NCBI GenBank assembly: GCA_964583605.1
Contig: CAZOWL010000002.1
Coordinates: 1-64,000 of the forward strand
From: CAZOWL01 sp964583605
Lineage (GTDB): Bacteria > Pseudomonadota > Gammaproteobacteria > Chromatiales > Chromatiaceae
DNA: 64,000 bases
Direction of reading: 5' to 3'
Shown here: in pieces, positions 34,730 through 43,869 of the stretch
How the letters are laid out: every line of letters starts with the position of its first letter
Position numbering within the stretch: the first letter of the stretch is position 1
Notes under the pieces: generated by a model
The model's database searches: none
Told to the model about the DNA's origin: nothing
What the model saw: only the letters and a program-made list of their open reading frames with translations
Made by a program: the position numbers and the translations under genes

Positions 34730-35167
34730 ATGAGTGAATCAATCACGGAACGTGATATGGAATTGACCAGCGGGATTGCCGCCTTCGAATCGAAGCAGTT
34801 CTCGCGAGCCGTCGGGCTGCTCTCTCCTTTGGCCGAGGCGGGCCATCCCGAGGCACAGTATCGCATTGCCATCATGGCCCAGAACGGGCTGGGAATGCAT
34901 CAGAATGCTTTGCTAGCCTTCAAATATATGAAGGCTGCGGCCAAGGCCGGGCTCGCTGTCGCCCAACATGGGCTCGGCTTCATGTACATGGAAGGCGAGT
35001 GCACCGAGAAAGACCCGGCGAAGGCCGTGGAGTGGCTGACCAAGGCCGCGGAGCAGGGGTTGGCTGGGTCCCAGACGACGCTCGGGATGATGTACAAGGA
35101 GGGACGGGGCGTGAGCCAAGATCCGGTCGAGGCCAGCAAATGGCTGAAGATGGCCGGGTTTGATTAG
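34730..35167 (+). CDS. Sel1-repeat protein
   Basis: A 145-aa protein made mainly of Sel1-like repeats (three clear units from about residue 35 to 140, with AQHGLGFMYMEGECTEKDPAKAVEWLTKAAEQG as the best). The start has AGGAG at good spacing. No signal peptide. Such proteins are protein-interaction scaffolds. It diverges from slt. Confidence 0.85.
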   Translation: MSESITERDMELTSGIAAFESKQFSRAVGLLSPLAEAGHPEAQYRIAIMAQNGLGMHQNALLAFKYMKAAAKAGLAVAQHGLGFMYMEGECTEKDPAKAVEWLTKAAEQGLAGSQTTLGMMYKEGRGVSQDPVEASKWLKMAGFD

Positions 35168-35348
35168 TCGACTAGGTGCTGATGTCGCTCCGTGATGGCG
35201 CGCTCGGCGGCGACGCGCTACCTGACGGACGGCGCCGTGGTTACGAGCAAGATAGCGATCGGGTCCGTGTGGGATCTCGGTCCCGCACCTGGACGCCCCA
35301 TGCAACGGCCGCCGCGGCTCCCATGCTGTCGAAGTCGAGAGGTGCGAT

Positions 35349-35909
35349 ATGAACGCCAAGCTCAAGCTCCCATTGGCCGCTTGCCCGGTCAAGGCCCTCG
35401 CGTTCCTGTCGTTGGCTTGGGCCTACACGCCGGCATCGGCGGAACAGCTCTGCCACGACATCGGGCAAGTTGCCGTTGCGGCGAATCGTTTCGCGGATCA
35501 GGGAGATGGTACGGTAACGGATACCGCTACGGGCCTGCGCTGGAAGCGCTGCAGCGAGGGGCAGACCTGGTCGAGTGGCACCTGCATCGGTGAGGCGGCG
35601 ACCTTCAATTGGCATCAGGCCCTGGAGCACGCCGAGCGCGTGAGCTTTGCCGGCTCCGACGAGTGGCGTGTCCCAACCCTCGTCGAGCTGACCTCCATCG
35701 TCGAGCCGGCCTGTACCGACCCGGCCATTAATCTGTCCGTCTTCCCCGCCACACCGTCATTCGCATACTGGTCCTCGACGCCGTTTGAGTACTTCATCCG
35801 CCTGGCGTGGGCTGTCTATTTTACCTCGGGTCGCGATGGCTACAGCCCGAAGGATTACGGCTTCTTCAATATTCGCCTCGTGCGTGACGCAGACCGAGAC
35901 GGTCGCTGA
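35349..35909 (+). CDS. Secreted DUF1566 (Lcl-type) domain protein
   Basis: A 186-aa protein with a signal peptide (about 1-27), start ATG behind GAGAGGTG. The DUF1566 core is visible: DQGDGTVTDTATGLRWKRC, then ATFNWHQALEHAER, EWRVPTLVELTSIVEP and a final FFNIRLVRD. The family is common in surface and secreted proteins of aquatic bacteria and is of unknown function. Several cysteines could form disulfides. Confidence 0.88.
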   Translation: MNAKLKLPLAACPVKALAFLSLAWAYTPASAEQLCHDIGQVAVAANRFADQGDGTVTDTATGLRWKRCSEGQTWSSGTCIGEAATFNWHQALEHAERVSFAGSDEWRVPTLVELTSIVEPACTDPAINLSVFPATPSFAYWSSTPFEYFIRLAWAVYFTSGRDGYSPKDYGFFNIRLVRDADRDGR

Positions 35910-36254
35910 CACTGCAAAGCGTGCGCTGCATCGCAAGGCACGCACGCCCTGTCCGATCCGTACGAAGGACATCACATAACGAGCGGCGTGACCGAGCGCA
36001 AGCTTGCTGACCGTCGCAAATACAGATTATTATCGCGGCGAGGACGAAAACCACGACGGCGACCTGGTCATTCGCCACCGGGCACCTACCGTCACTCTCG
36101 AGCAGATGGGCAACCTATGCCACGAGGCCCGCGGACATGGCTAATCGAGACGGGCGATGATTGAGCATCGCAGGCCGCGGCCGGTGGCCATGGCGCATGA
36201 TCGCCACATCTCACCTCGACCAGTTACCCTGACACGTGCGTCGAGACGCCGCTG
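35910..36254. other. Intergenic region with a short protein-like open frame
   Basis: This 345-bp stretch has no clear gene. A 45-50 codon frame ending TAA at about 36142 (from TTG near 36002) reads as plausible protein (TDYYRGEDENHDGDLVIRHR). It lacks a ribosome-binding site and a long enough frame, so it may be the tail of a decayed gene. Confidence 0.3.
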
Positions 36255-39200
36255 GTGGTGAAGCTACCGACGCCGCCGGCCTCCGGGGAGCGCGCTAATC
36301 CACCGAGCTTGCCGTGTGATAGGGACCTGCTCCGGCGCGCTCGTGAGGCCTTGGCGCAGGGCCGATTGGATCTTGTCGGGGAGGCCTTGGCGCGAGCTGA
36401 GCTGGATGTCCTCGGTCTGCTCGAGGACCTGCGAGTCTGTCAAGCCGAGTTGGAGGCCCAGAGGCAGGAGCTCAGTGCCAGCCGTCTGAGTCTCCAACGC
36501 GCTCTCAGCCGCTTTACGGCCTTCTTCGCGAGCGTCCCGGTCGCCGGGCTCATCGTCGATACCAAGGGGTTGATCCTTGCCGTCAACGACGCGGCCGAGC
36601 GGCTATTCGACCTGCGGCGCAACCATTCCCGTGACCAATTCCTGATCCGGCTTGTCCAACAGGGCGCGCGGGAGGAGGCGATCGAGGCCATGGCCACGGC
36701 CCTGGGCAAGGGCCGGGCCGAGTGCCTCGAGATCGGCTTGCGCACGACGCACGGCGCGGAGCTGATCGGTGATCTGTACCTCGCCGGCATGCCCGGAGAG
36801 CCGGGGACCCCGCGCCAGCTCGTCTGCGCGGTCATTGACCGGAGCGGCTCGGTGCGCCAGCGACGGGCCCTCGACCAGACTGTCGCGGGCCTCAGGCGCA
36901 GCCAGGCCCAGCTGGATGCGCGGATCCGGGCGCTGAGCTGCCTCTACGATGTGCTGAGGCTGAGTTCCCAGCCGGAGGTGCCTATCGCGACCGTCCTGCA
37001 GCAGGTGGTTGATCGGCTGCCGAGCGCGTTGCACGAGGCGGGGCGTGTCGGGACCTGTATCCAGCTACCGAGCCGAGTCTTCCGTTCACAGGGTTTCCAA
37101 CCAAGCGGCCTGCTGCTCAGCGTTCCGTTTGCCATGCCTGGCCGTGGCGAGGGTCAGCTGCAGGTATCCGGAGGGGCCTTGGGGTCGGGTAGCCGTTCGC
37201 CTGCTGTGTCCCCGGATGAGCGGGCTTTGCTCGAGGCTGTGGTGGGACATCTCAGCAATTTCCTCAAGCAGCGCGCGGCCGAGGAGCATCTCGCGCGCAC
37301 CCGCGAGCACTACCGGATCGTCGCCGAATGCAGCCCTGAATGGGAGTACTGGCTCGGGGCTGATGGCCGCTACGTCTACGTCTCGCCGGCCTGCGAGACC
37401 ATCACCGGCTACGCACCGGAGGAGTTCCTCACCGATCCTGGTCTCACGGCACGACTGGTCCACCCGGCCGATCGCGCGCGCTACCTCGGTCACCGTAGTC
37501 GCATCCTGGCCCCTGGGACGGGGTCATCGTCGACCGATGACGAGCGTCTCGAGCTCCGCCTGCGTACCCGAGACGGTCGCTGGATCTGGGTCGATCATCT
37601 CTGCAACCCGGTGATTGGCTCAAACGGGCGCTGGCTCGGCCGTCGGGGTGTGAACCGTGACATCACACCGCGAAAGCGCGCCGAGGCCGAGCTGGCTCGG
37701 GTCACGCGGCTCTACCGGACTTTGAGCGCGACCAATCAGGCGATCCTGCGGCATGACAGCGTCGATACGCTGGCCCCGGAGCTATGCCGGGTCGCGGTCG
37801 AGCTCGGTGGGCTGCTGGGGTGCGCTCTGCATCGCCTCAGCGGGCCGGGCGGTAAGAACGAAGTGCTCGCGGCCAGCTACCGGGCACCTATGTCGGCCCA
37901 TTCCGAGCCGGGTCCCGTGTCGCTCCCATCGAGCGCGGAGGGGCTGGCCGAGACGTTGCCATACGGCCTGACGTTTCCGATACGGATCAACGGGACTCTT
38001 GTCGCCTGTCAAACCGTCTACGCCGATGAGCCGGAGTTCTTCACGCCGGATGTCGTGGAGCTCCTCGACGAGGTGGGCAAGGACCTCGGCTCCGCCCTGG
38101 ATCGCTTTGATAAGGAAGCTGCCCGCGTCGCCGCCGACCGGCGCCTGCGCGAGACGGAAGAGCGTCTGCGCCTGGCCCTCGACGCAACGAATGATGGGCT
38201 TTGGGATTGGGACATCGCGTCGGGCCGCGTAGCGGTCAATGATCGCTTCTTCACGATGCTGGGCTATATGCCAGGCGAATACCAGCCAACGCGAGACACA
38301 TGGCTCGAGCAGCTGCACCCAGAGGATCGCGACCGGGTCTGGCAGGAGCTCAAGCCCTGCCTCGCGCGCGGAGCGCCGTTCGGAATGGAGTTTCGACTCC
38401 GGAGGAAAGACGGTAGCTGGCGATGGATCCTCGGGCGGGGTAAGGTCGTGAGTTGGGATGCCAGCGGCCGGGCCAGCCGCGTCGTCGGTACACACACAGA
38501 TATCACCGATCAGCATCTCGCCGAGGAGAAGCTCGCGCAGGCCGCGAAGGTCTTCGAGGGCACTGCCGACGGCGTGCTGGTGCTGGATCGCCAGCAGCGA
38601 ATCATCGCGGCCAACCGCGCCTTTGCCGGGATAAGCGGCTATGACGAGGCTGAGGTGCTTGGCCGAACGCCGGAGCTCCTCAACTCCGGGCGCCGCCGCG
38701 ATGAGATCCTGTTCCGGTCGATCTGGGCGGTCTTGGCCAGGAGCCGTTCCTGGAGCGGCGAGCTCTGGAGTCGGCGCAAGGATGGTGAGCTCTTTCGCGC
38801 ACGGATGACGATCAGTACCGTGGTCGGCGACGATGAGTCGATACGCCACTACATCATCATCATCGCCGACATCACGAGCCTGACTCAGACGAAGGAGCAG
38901 CTTGATTTTCTCGCTCACCACGACCCGCTGACAAGTCTGCCCAACCGCACCCTGTTCCGGTCCCGCCTCGAGCACGGGCTGCAGCGGGCGGAGCGCGATC
39001 AGGTCGGGCTGGCGCTGATGTTGCTCGATCTCAACCGCTTTCGCGTCGTCAACGAGTCGCTCGGACATGCGCAGGGTGACGCCCTGCTGCGACAGGTCGC
39101 CGCGAGCCTGCTCTCGGCGCTGCGCCCAGGCGATACGCTTGCGCGCCTGGCTGGCGACGAGTTCGGCCTGATCCTCGAGGATCTGAGCGATCCTCTCGAG

Positions 39201-40226
39201 GCATCCGATATGGCCAACCGGGTCTTGGACCTCTGCGCGGTGCCGCGCACTCTGAGCGACCAAGAGCTGCTCGTGACGGCCAGTCTTGGGATCAGCGTCT
39301 ATCCTACCGACGGCGCCAGCGGCGAGACACTGCTGCGACATGCCGATGCGGCCTTGAAGCGGGCCAAGCAGCAGGGTCCGCAGGCCTTTCAGTTCTACGA
39401 GGCGGCGATGGAGGCCGAGGCAGTCCAGCGGCTCCGGCTCGAGTCCTCGCTACGGCAGGCCATGGCGGCCGGCGAGCTAAGCCTGCACTTCCAACCACAG
39501 GTCCGTCTTGCCGACGGCGCCTTGATTGGGGCTGAGTGTCTGCTACGCTGGACCAGTCCCGAGCTAGGCCCCGTCCCACCTGCCCGCTTCATCCCACTTG
39601 CCGAGGAGATCGGGCTGATCGGTGAGCTCGGGGCCTGGGCCCTCGAGCAGGCCTGTCAGCAGATGGCGGAGTGGGACCGTTGTGGATGGCATCTGCCGCG
39701 GCTGGCGGTCAATATCTCGATCCGCGAGCTCGAAGGCGATGGCCTGGAGAGGCGTGTCCGCGAGATCCTCGCCGGCAGCGGGGTGGCGCCGGACCGGCTC
39801 GAGCTTGAGATCACGGAGTCGACCATTATGCGGCAGGCTGCGTTGGCCCAGGCGGTGCTTCATCGGCTGCAAGAACTCGGCCTGCGTCTCGTCGTCGACG
39901 ATTTTGGCACCGGTTACTCGTCTCTCGCCTACCTCAAGCGACTGCCGTTGCAGCAGCTCAAGATCGACAAATCGTTCGTCGATGACCTGCTGGTCGATGG
40001 CAACAGCCTGGCCATCGTGCAGGCGATTCTGGCTCTGGGGCGCAGCCTCGAGCTAGAGATCCTGGCCGAAGGTGTAGAGAGCCCCGAGCAGGCTCAGCTC
40101 CTGCGCGAGGAAGGCTGCGATTTCGCCCAAGGCTACCATTTTGACCGGCCACTCCCCGCCGAGGAGTTCGCCGCTCGCTGGCTGGGCTCTGAGCTGCCGC
40201 GGGGCCGCGGACTGGGACCGCTCTAG
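36255..40226 (+). CDS. Multi-sensor GGDEF-EAL protein (PAS/GAF) with an ECL variant
   Basis: A 1323-aa cytoplasmic signalling protein for cyclic-di-GMP turnover. Order: N-terminal helical region; PAS (about 84-200); possible GAF (about 240-340); PAS (about 350-475); GAF (about 480-625); PAS (about 636-760); PAS (about 763-880); GGDEF (about 884-1045); EAL (about 1056-1310). The cyclase site is AGDEF, a common active variant, and the inhibitory I-site RPGD sits five residues before it. The EAL motif reads ECL; the rest of the catalytic set (EITES, DDFGTGYSS, KIDKSFV, AEGVE) is present. GTG start 36255, or GTG 36258. Confidence 0.93.
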   Translation: MVKLPTPPASGERANPPSLPCDRDLLRRAREALAQGRLDLVGEALARAELDVLGLLEDLRVCQAELEAQRQELSASRLSLQRALSRFTAFFASVPVAGLIVDTKGLILAVNDAAERLFDLRRNHSRDQFLIRLVQQGAREEAIEAMATALGKGRAECLEIGLRTTHGAELIGDLYLAGMPGEPGTPRQLVCAVIDRSGSVRQRRALDQTVAGLRRSQAQLDARIRALSCLYDVLRLSSQPEVPIATVLQQVVDRLPSALHEAGRVGTCIQLPSRVFRSQGFQPSGLLLSVPFAMPGRGEGQLQVSGGALGSGSRSPAVSPDERALLEAVVGHLSNFLKQRAAEEHLARTREHYRIVAECSPEWEYWLGADGRYVYVSPACETITGYAPEEFLTDPGLTARLVHPADRARYLGHRSRILAPGTGSSSTDDERLELRLRTRDGRWIWVDHLCNPVIGSNGRWLGRRGVNRDITPRKRAEAELARVTRLYRTLSATNQAILRHDSVDTLAPELCRVAVELGGLLGCALHRLSGPGGKNEVLAASYRAPMSAHSEPGPVSLPSSAEGLAETLPYGLTFPIRINGTLVACQTVYADEPEFFTPDVVELLDEVGKDLGSALDRFDKEAARVAADRRLRETEERLRLALDATNDGLWDWDIASGRVAVNDRFFTMLGYMPGEYQPTRDTWLEQLHPEDRDRVWQELKPCLARGAPFGMEFRLRRKDGSWRWILGRGKVVSWDASGRASRVVGTHTDITDQHLAEEKLAQAAKVFEGTADGVLVLDRQQRIIAANRAFAGISGYDEAEVLGRTPELLNSGRRRDEILFRSIWAVLARSRSWSGELWSRRKDGELFRARMTISTVVGDDESIRHYIIIIADITSLTQTKEQLDFLAHHDPLTSLPNRTLFRSRLEHGLQRAERDQVGLALMLLDLNRFRVVNESLGHAQGDALLRQVAASLLSALRPGDTLARLAGDEFGLILEDLSDPLEASDMANRVLDLCAVPRTLSDQELLVTASLGISVYPTDGASGETLLRHADAALKRAKQQGPQAFQFYEAAMEAEAVQRLRLESSLRQAMAAGELSLHFQPQVRLADGALIGAECLLRWTSPELGPVPPARFIPLAEEIGLIGELGAWALEQACQQMAEWDRCGWHLPRLAVNISIRELEGDGLERRVREILAGSGVAPDRLELEITESTIMRQAALAQAVLHRLQELGLRLVVDDFGTGYSSLAYLKRLPLQQLKIDKSFVDDLLVDGNSLAIVQAILALGRSLELEILAEGVESPEQAQLLREEGCDFAQGYHFDRPLPAEEFAARWLGSELPRGRGLGPL

Positions 40227-40399
40227 CGCCCCGCTAGTTCTGCGCATGGGGTCCGCATTCAAGCTCGCTACGCGCCAATGCCTTGCCGTGTGTGCCGTCT
40301 CGATCAGCGCCGATCCCGCAGGGAGAGAAGGAATAGCGGCAATCCCCTTCATATGCCCCCCTCGGCGTCACCTGACAGGCCCTGTCCCGTGAATCCTGC

Positions 40400-41080
40400 A
40401 TGCGCTCCGCCGCTGTGACTGCCAGGAGCGGGCTTGCCGTCGCGGATCATCGGGGGCCGCGCGCCATCTTGGTCCTTTTTGCCCACCCGTCACTCGACCG
40501 CTCCGAGGTCAATGCCCCGCTGGCGCGAGCTACGGCCAGCGTCGAAGGTGTGACCCTGGTGGACCTGTATGCCGACTACCCCGACTTCGATATTGATGTC
40601 GATCGCGAGCAGGACCGCCTACGTGCCCATGACGTGATCTGCTTTATGCACCCGCTCTATTGGTATTCGACGCCGGCGATTCTCAAGGAGTGGCAAGACC
40701 TGGTGCTCGAGCATGGCTTTGCCTACGGGGCCGAGGGGACGGCGCTGCGTGGCAAGATCTTCCTCAACGCCCTGACCGCGGGTGGCCCAGAGGCCGCGTA
40801 CCGCTCGGAGGGGTTCCATCATTACACGATTCGGGAGCTGCTGCAGCCCTTCGAGCAGACCGCGCTAATCTGTGGGATGACCTACCTTCCGCCTTTCGCA
40901 CTCTTCAGCGCCCGCACCGCTGTCGAGGACGGCCGTGTCGAGGCCCATGTCGCCGATTGGGTACGTGTATTGTGCGCCCTGCGCGATCGCCGGCTCGATA
41001 TCGCGGCGGCGCAATCCCAGCCGAAGCTCAACGCCGACCTCTCTGCGGTCATCACGGAGCCCCGACAACACCCGGTCTGA
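40400..41080 (+). CDS. KefF/KefG-like NAD(P)H oxidoreductase
   Basis: A 226-aa flavodoxin-fold protein of the family that activates glutathione-gated K+ efflux (ILVLFAHPSLDRSEVN at the N-terminus, then PLYWYSTPAILKEWQDLVLEHGFAYG). The first about 20 residues are not family-like, so a later start such as GTG 40415 is possible. No KefB/KefC antiporter gene is adjacent, so it may act alone as a quinone reductase. Confidence 0.86.
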   Translation: MRSAAVTARSGLAVADHRGPRAILVLFAHPSLDRSEVNAPLARATASVEGVTLVDLYADYPDFDIDVDREQDRLRAHDVICFMHPLYWYSTPAILKEWQDLVLEHGFAYGAEGTALRGKIFLNALTAGGPEAAYRSEGFHHYTIRELLQPFEQTALICGMTYLPPFALFSARTAVEDGRVEAHVADWVRVLCALRDRRLDIAAAQSQPKLNADLSAVITEPRQHPV

Positions 41081-41101
41081 GATCAGCGACTTGGCTACTT
41101 G

Positions 41102-41206
41102 CTGGCAGGCGCTGGCGATTCCTCTCCGGCTGACGCCCGAGGGGCGGAGGGCCTTGTGAGCACCCTCGAGCCTCACGAAGCGTTACCGCCGTTCGGCGCC
41201 TGCCAG
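41102..41206. repeat. 105-bp structured element with 11-bp perfect inverted ends
   Basis: CTGGCAGGCGC (41102-41112) is exactly complementary to GCGCCTGCCAG (41196-41206). Inside is a second imperfect pair, CTTGTGAG against CTCACGAAG, around CACCCTCGAGC. It lies between the convergent kefF-like and arfB genes, so it may be a bidirectional terminator, a small structured RNA or a miniature mobile element. Confidence 0.6.
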
Positions 41207-41292
41207 TGCTGCCCTTGGCCGCGCTCACGCAGCCGCTCGACGGCCGTCGTGCGCCCCGACTGCAACTCCGATGGCGTGTGGGCCGCCCGCGC

Positions 41293-41712
41293 TCAGCCTT
41301 CCCGAAGCGGTCCACGTAACCGTTTGGTCGCGGCGCGCTCGCGTTTGTCCTCGAGACGGCGCTCCCGCGCCGCCCGGGAGGGGCGGGTCAACTTACGCGG
41401 CTTCGGCCGGCGGGTGGCGCGACGGATCAGGACGGTCAGGCGCTCGAGCGCATCGGCACGATTTCGCTCGCGCGTTCGGAAACGGTGGGCCTCGATGCTG
41501 AGGACGCCATCGGCGCTAACGCGGCGGCCAGCAAGCTCAATCAGGCGCGCCCGGACAGCTTCGGGGAGCTCACTATAACCCCGGAGCCTGAAGCGCAACT
41601 GCACCGCGGTAGCCACTTTGTTCACGTGCTGGCCACCCGGGCCAGGGGCGCGGATGAAGCGCTCCTCGAGATCGCGCTGATCGATGGCCAGGCTAGGAGT
41701 GATCGAAATCAT
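41293..41712 (-). CDS. arfB: Alternative ribosome-rescue factor ArfB
   Basis: Peptidyl-tRNA hydrolase that frees ribosomes stalled on non-stop mRNA. The 139-aa protein has the GGQ motif (26-28, RAPGPGGQHVNKVAT) and a basic, unstructured C-terminal tail (about 105-139) that enters the mRNA channel. The length matches family members. It diverges from crcB. Confidence 0.95.
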   Translation of the reverse strand: MISITPSLAIDQRDLEERFIRAPGPGGQHVNKVATAVQLRFRLRGYSELPEAVRARLIELAGRRVSADGVLSIEAHRFRTRERNRADALERLTVLIRRATRRPKPRKLTRPSRAARERRLEDKRERAATKRLRGPLREG

Positions 41713-41752
41713 CTGCTAGATTCCAGGTCCGCGAGTCCTGTTGGAGAGGTCG

Positions 41753-42139
41753 ATGTGGCGATCTATGTTGGCCATTGCCATGGGTGCCGCCCTTGGCGCC
41801 TTGCTGCGGTGGCTGCTCGGCACCAAGCTCAATGCGCTCTTTCCAACGATTCCGCTGGGAACCTTGGCCGCCAATCTGCTCGGCGGCTATCTTATCGGAC
41901 TGGCGATCGGGTTCTTCGCAACGATGACGGCCGTGGCGCCGGAGTGGCGGCTCTTCGTCATCACGGGCTTCTGCGGTGGGCTGACGACCTTCTCCACCTT
42001 CTCGGCCGAGATTACCACTCTGTTGCAGCAGGGCCGCCCCGGGTGGGCGCTCGCGGCACTGGCACTGCATCTCGTGGGCTCCATTCTGCTCACCATCGCC
42101 GGCATCGCGACCATCGCATGGGCTCGCCAAGCCGGCTAG
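41753..42139 (+). CDS. crcB: Fluoride channel CrcB/Fluc
   Basis: Small dual-topology fluoride exporter. The start is ATG 41753 behind GGAGAGG, giving 128 aa; the upstream TTG frame adds four residues over the ribosome-binding site. It has four membrane helices. The pore segments NLLGGYLIG and GGLTTFSTFSAE, with the Phe and Thr/Ser positions that line the fluoride path, are intact. No fluoride riboswitch is evident upstream. Confidence 0.95.
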   Translation: MWRSMLAIAMGAALGALLRWLLGTKLNALFPTIPLGTLAANLLGGYLIGLAIGFFATMTAVAPEWRLFVITGFCGGLTTFSTFSAEITTLLQQGRPGWALAALALHLVGSILLTIAGIATIAWARQAG

Positions 42140-42169
42140 CGGGTGCGCCATGATGCCTCACTCACGAAT

Positions 42170-42205
42170 CGCCTGGCCGATAAGCGAGGCCGGTCTCACC
42201 AGGCG
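42170..42205. terminator. Stem-loop between convergent crcB and cnoX
   Basis: CGCCTGG (42170-42176) pairs with CCAGGCG (42199-42205), with an inner GGCC/GGCC pair. It lies between two convergent genes and could serve both. No U-run follows, so confidence is limited. Confidence 0.35.
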
Positions 42206-42241
42206 GCGTATCTGGGAGGCGTATGGCCCTCTCCAACGACG

Positions 42242-43102
42242 TCAATACAGCGCGGCCATCATCCGGCTGCGGTAACGTGAAACCAGCTCATTGTCGCCCA
42301 GCAGGTCGAAGATCATCAGCATGCCTTTGCGGCCGGCGTCGTCGCCGTAGGAGCGGTCGGTCTTCATCAGCTGGAACAGCTGCTCGAGCGCGGCCTCATA
42401 ATCGCCAGCGACCACCAAGCGGGCTGCGTACAGGTGGCGCGCCTCGCTGTCCTTCGGGTCAGCGGCGAGCCGCGCCGAGAGCTCCGCCGCCGCTGGGGCG
42501 TCCGTGAGTAGATTCGTGAAACGCAGCTGGCCGCGGAGCGCGACGACCTCCGGGTCGTGATGCAGCTCAGGCGGCACCCGCTCAAGCATCGCTTCGGCCT
42601 CGGCCGTCTCGCCGCGGGCGGCTTTGAGGCGTGCGTCTGCGATGAAGATTCGCGTGTTCTCTGGGTCTCGCTCTCGCGCCTGTGTGATGAGGCTCGCCGC
42701 GCGATCTAGATCGCCGTCCCGCATCAGTCGCTCAGCTCGATCAAGCAGGGCGTCGGACTCGCGCGGGATATAGCGATCGAGAAAATCTCGAACCTGGGCT
42801 TCCGGCAGGGCGCCCATGAACTGATCGATGGGCCGACCGTCTTTGAATAGCTGTACCGTCGGCAGGCTGCGAATGCCGAAATGGGCGGCCAGCTCGCGCT
42901 CCGCTTCGGTGTCCACCTTGGCCAGGATAAACTTACCACGGTATTCATCGGCCAGCTTCGCCAACAGGGGCATCAGACTGCGGCAGGGGGCGCACCAGTC
43001 CGCCCAGAAGTCGACCAGGACCGGCACGCGGCTGGAGGTCTCGATGACGTCCGTGTGGAAGGTCGCGGTGGTTACCGTGACGATGAATGGTGAATCGGCC
43101 AT
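42242..43102 (-). CDS. cnoX: Thioredoxin-TPR co-chaperone CnoX (YbbN)
   Basis: A 286-aa protein with an N-terminal thioredoxin domain (about 5-115) and C-terminal TPR-like repeats (about 120-285). The ATG at 43102 gives the family length; the open frame extends wrongly over the divergent trxC gene. The thioredoxin site reads WCAPC, so both cysteines are present. E. coli CnoX has SQHC and lacks reductase activity, so this one may combine chaperone and redox roles. Divergent from trxC. Confidence 0.93.
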   Translation of the reverse strand: MADSPFIVTVTTATFHTDVIETSSRVPVLVDFWADWCAPCRSLMPLLAKLADEYRGKFILAKVDTEAERELAAHFGIRSLPTVQLFKDGRPIDQFMGALPEAQVRDFLDRYIPRESDALLDRAERLMRDGDLDRAASLITQARERDPENTRIFIADARLKAARGETAEAEAMLERVPPELHHDPEVVALRGQLRFTNLLTDAPAAAELSARLAADPKDSEARHLYAARLVVAGDYEAALEQLFQLMKTDRSYGDDAGRKGMLMIFDLLGDNELVSRYRSRMMAALY

Positions 43103-43258
43103 GAGTCTTGTCGCTCCAGGCAGTCGCAAGCAGAATGATCCGGTACCTGAAATTGGCAAGGTAGATGTCTTGGCTCGGCGAATCAAGTCGATTCGGTTGA
43201 GCCGGCGGCCGGATGTGCGCGCAAGATGCCCCCGGCGGCGCAATGCAGGAGAAAGAGC

Positions 43259-43693
43259 ATGAGCGAGACGATTCACGTCGTTTGTCCGCATTGCGATGCG
43301 GTCAATCGGCTGCCACGGGCGCGGCTCGAGGCGGGAGCGAAATGCGGCAAGTGTCACCGTCTCCTCTTCACTCGGGCCCCGCTGGCTCTGGATGCGGGGC
43401 GTTTCGCAACGCATCTGGCGCGCAGCGAGCTGCCACTGGTGGTCGACTTCTGGGCGCCATGGTGCGCGCCTTGCCGGATGATGGCGCCGGTCTTCGACGA
43501 GGCGGCCCGTCAGCTCGAGCCCAACGCGCGGCTTGTGAAGGTGAACACCGAAGAGGCCCAGGGGCTGGCGATGCAGTTCGGCATCCGCAGTATTCCGACG
43601 CTGGCGGTGTTCCAAGGCGGACGCGAGCTGGGCCGCACGGCTGGGGCGATGGATCTCGCCACTCTAATGTCTTGGGTGCGACGCTATGCCTGA
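43259..43693 (+). CDS. trxC: Thioredoxin 2
   Basis: A 144-aa zinc-binding thioredoxin, start ATG 43259 behind AGGAG. An N-terminal zinc finger (CPHC at about 9-12 and CGKC at about 29-32) precedes a thioredoxin fold with the site WCAPC. Normal TrxC sites read WCGPC, so the G-to-A change is a minor variant. It diverges from cnoX and stands 176 bp before carA. Confidence 0.95.
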   Translation: MSETIHVVCPHCDAVNRLPRARLEAGAKCGKCHRLLFTRAPLALDAGRFATHLARSELPLVVDFWAPWCAPCRMMAPVFDEAARQLEPNARLVKVNTEEAQGLAMQFGIRSIPTLAVFQGGRELGRTAGAMDLATLMSWVRRYA

Positions 43694-43738
43694 GTCGCGC
43701 GCCCACGCGAGTCGTCTGTTATTGGACAAGGCTGCGCG

Positions 43739-43767
43739 TGGACAGCCCGCGGCCTGTTCTTTAGAAT
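43739..43767 (+). promoter_or_regulatory. Sigma-70 promoter for carAB
   Basis: -35 TGGACA (43739-43744, five of six consensus) and -10 TAGAAT (43762-43767, five of six) with an exact 17-bp spacer. Transcription would start near 43774, giving a leader of about 95 nt before the carA start codon. Confidence 0.65.
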
Positions 43768-43869
43768 CCGCGGTCATCGAGGCCTCCCTGAGATCTCCTC
43801 TCTATTATGCGCGGCGACGCGCATACCGTGCCGGCCATCGTCTGCCCGTATTCTGGTCCGGAGACACCC

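Noticed and set aside
37782..39341. 519-aa open frame antisense to the GGDEF-EAL gene
   Set aside because: It is a shadow of the GC-rich coding strand; the opposite frame has complete PAS, GAF, GGDEF and EAL motifs.
41713..41752. Fluoride riboswitch upstream of crcB
   Set aside because: The space between arfB and crcB is only about 40 bp and no riboswitch fold or conserved bases are present.
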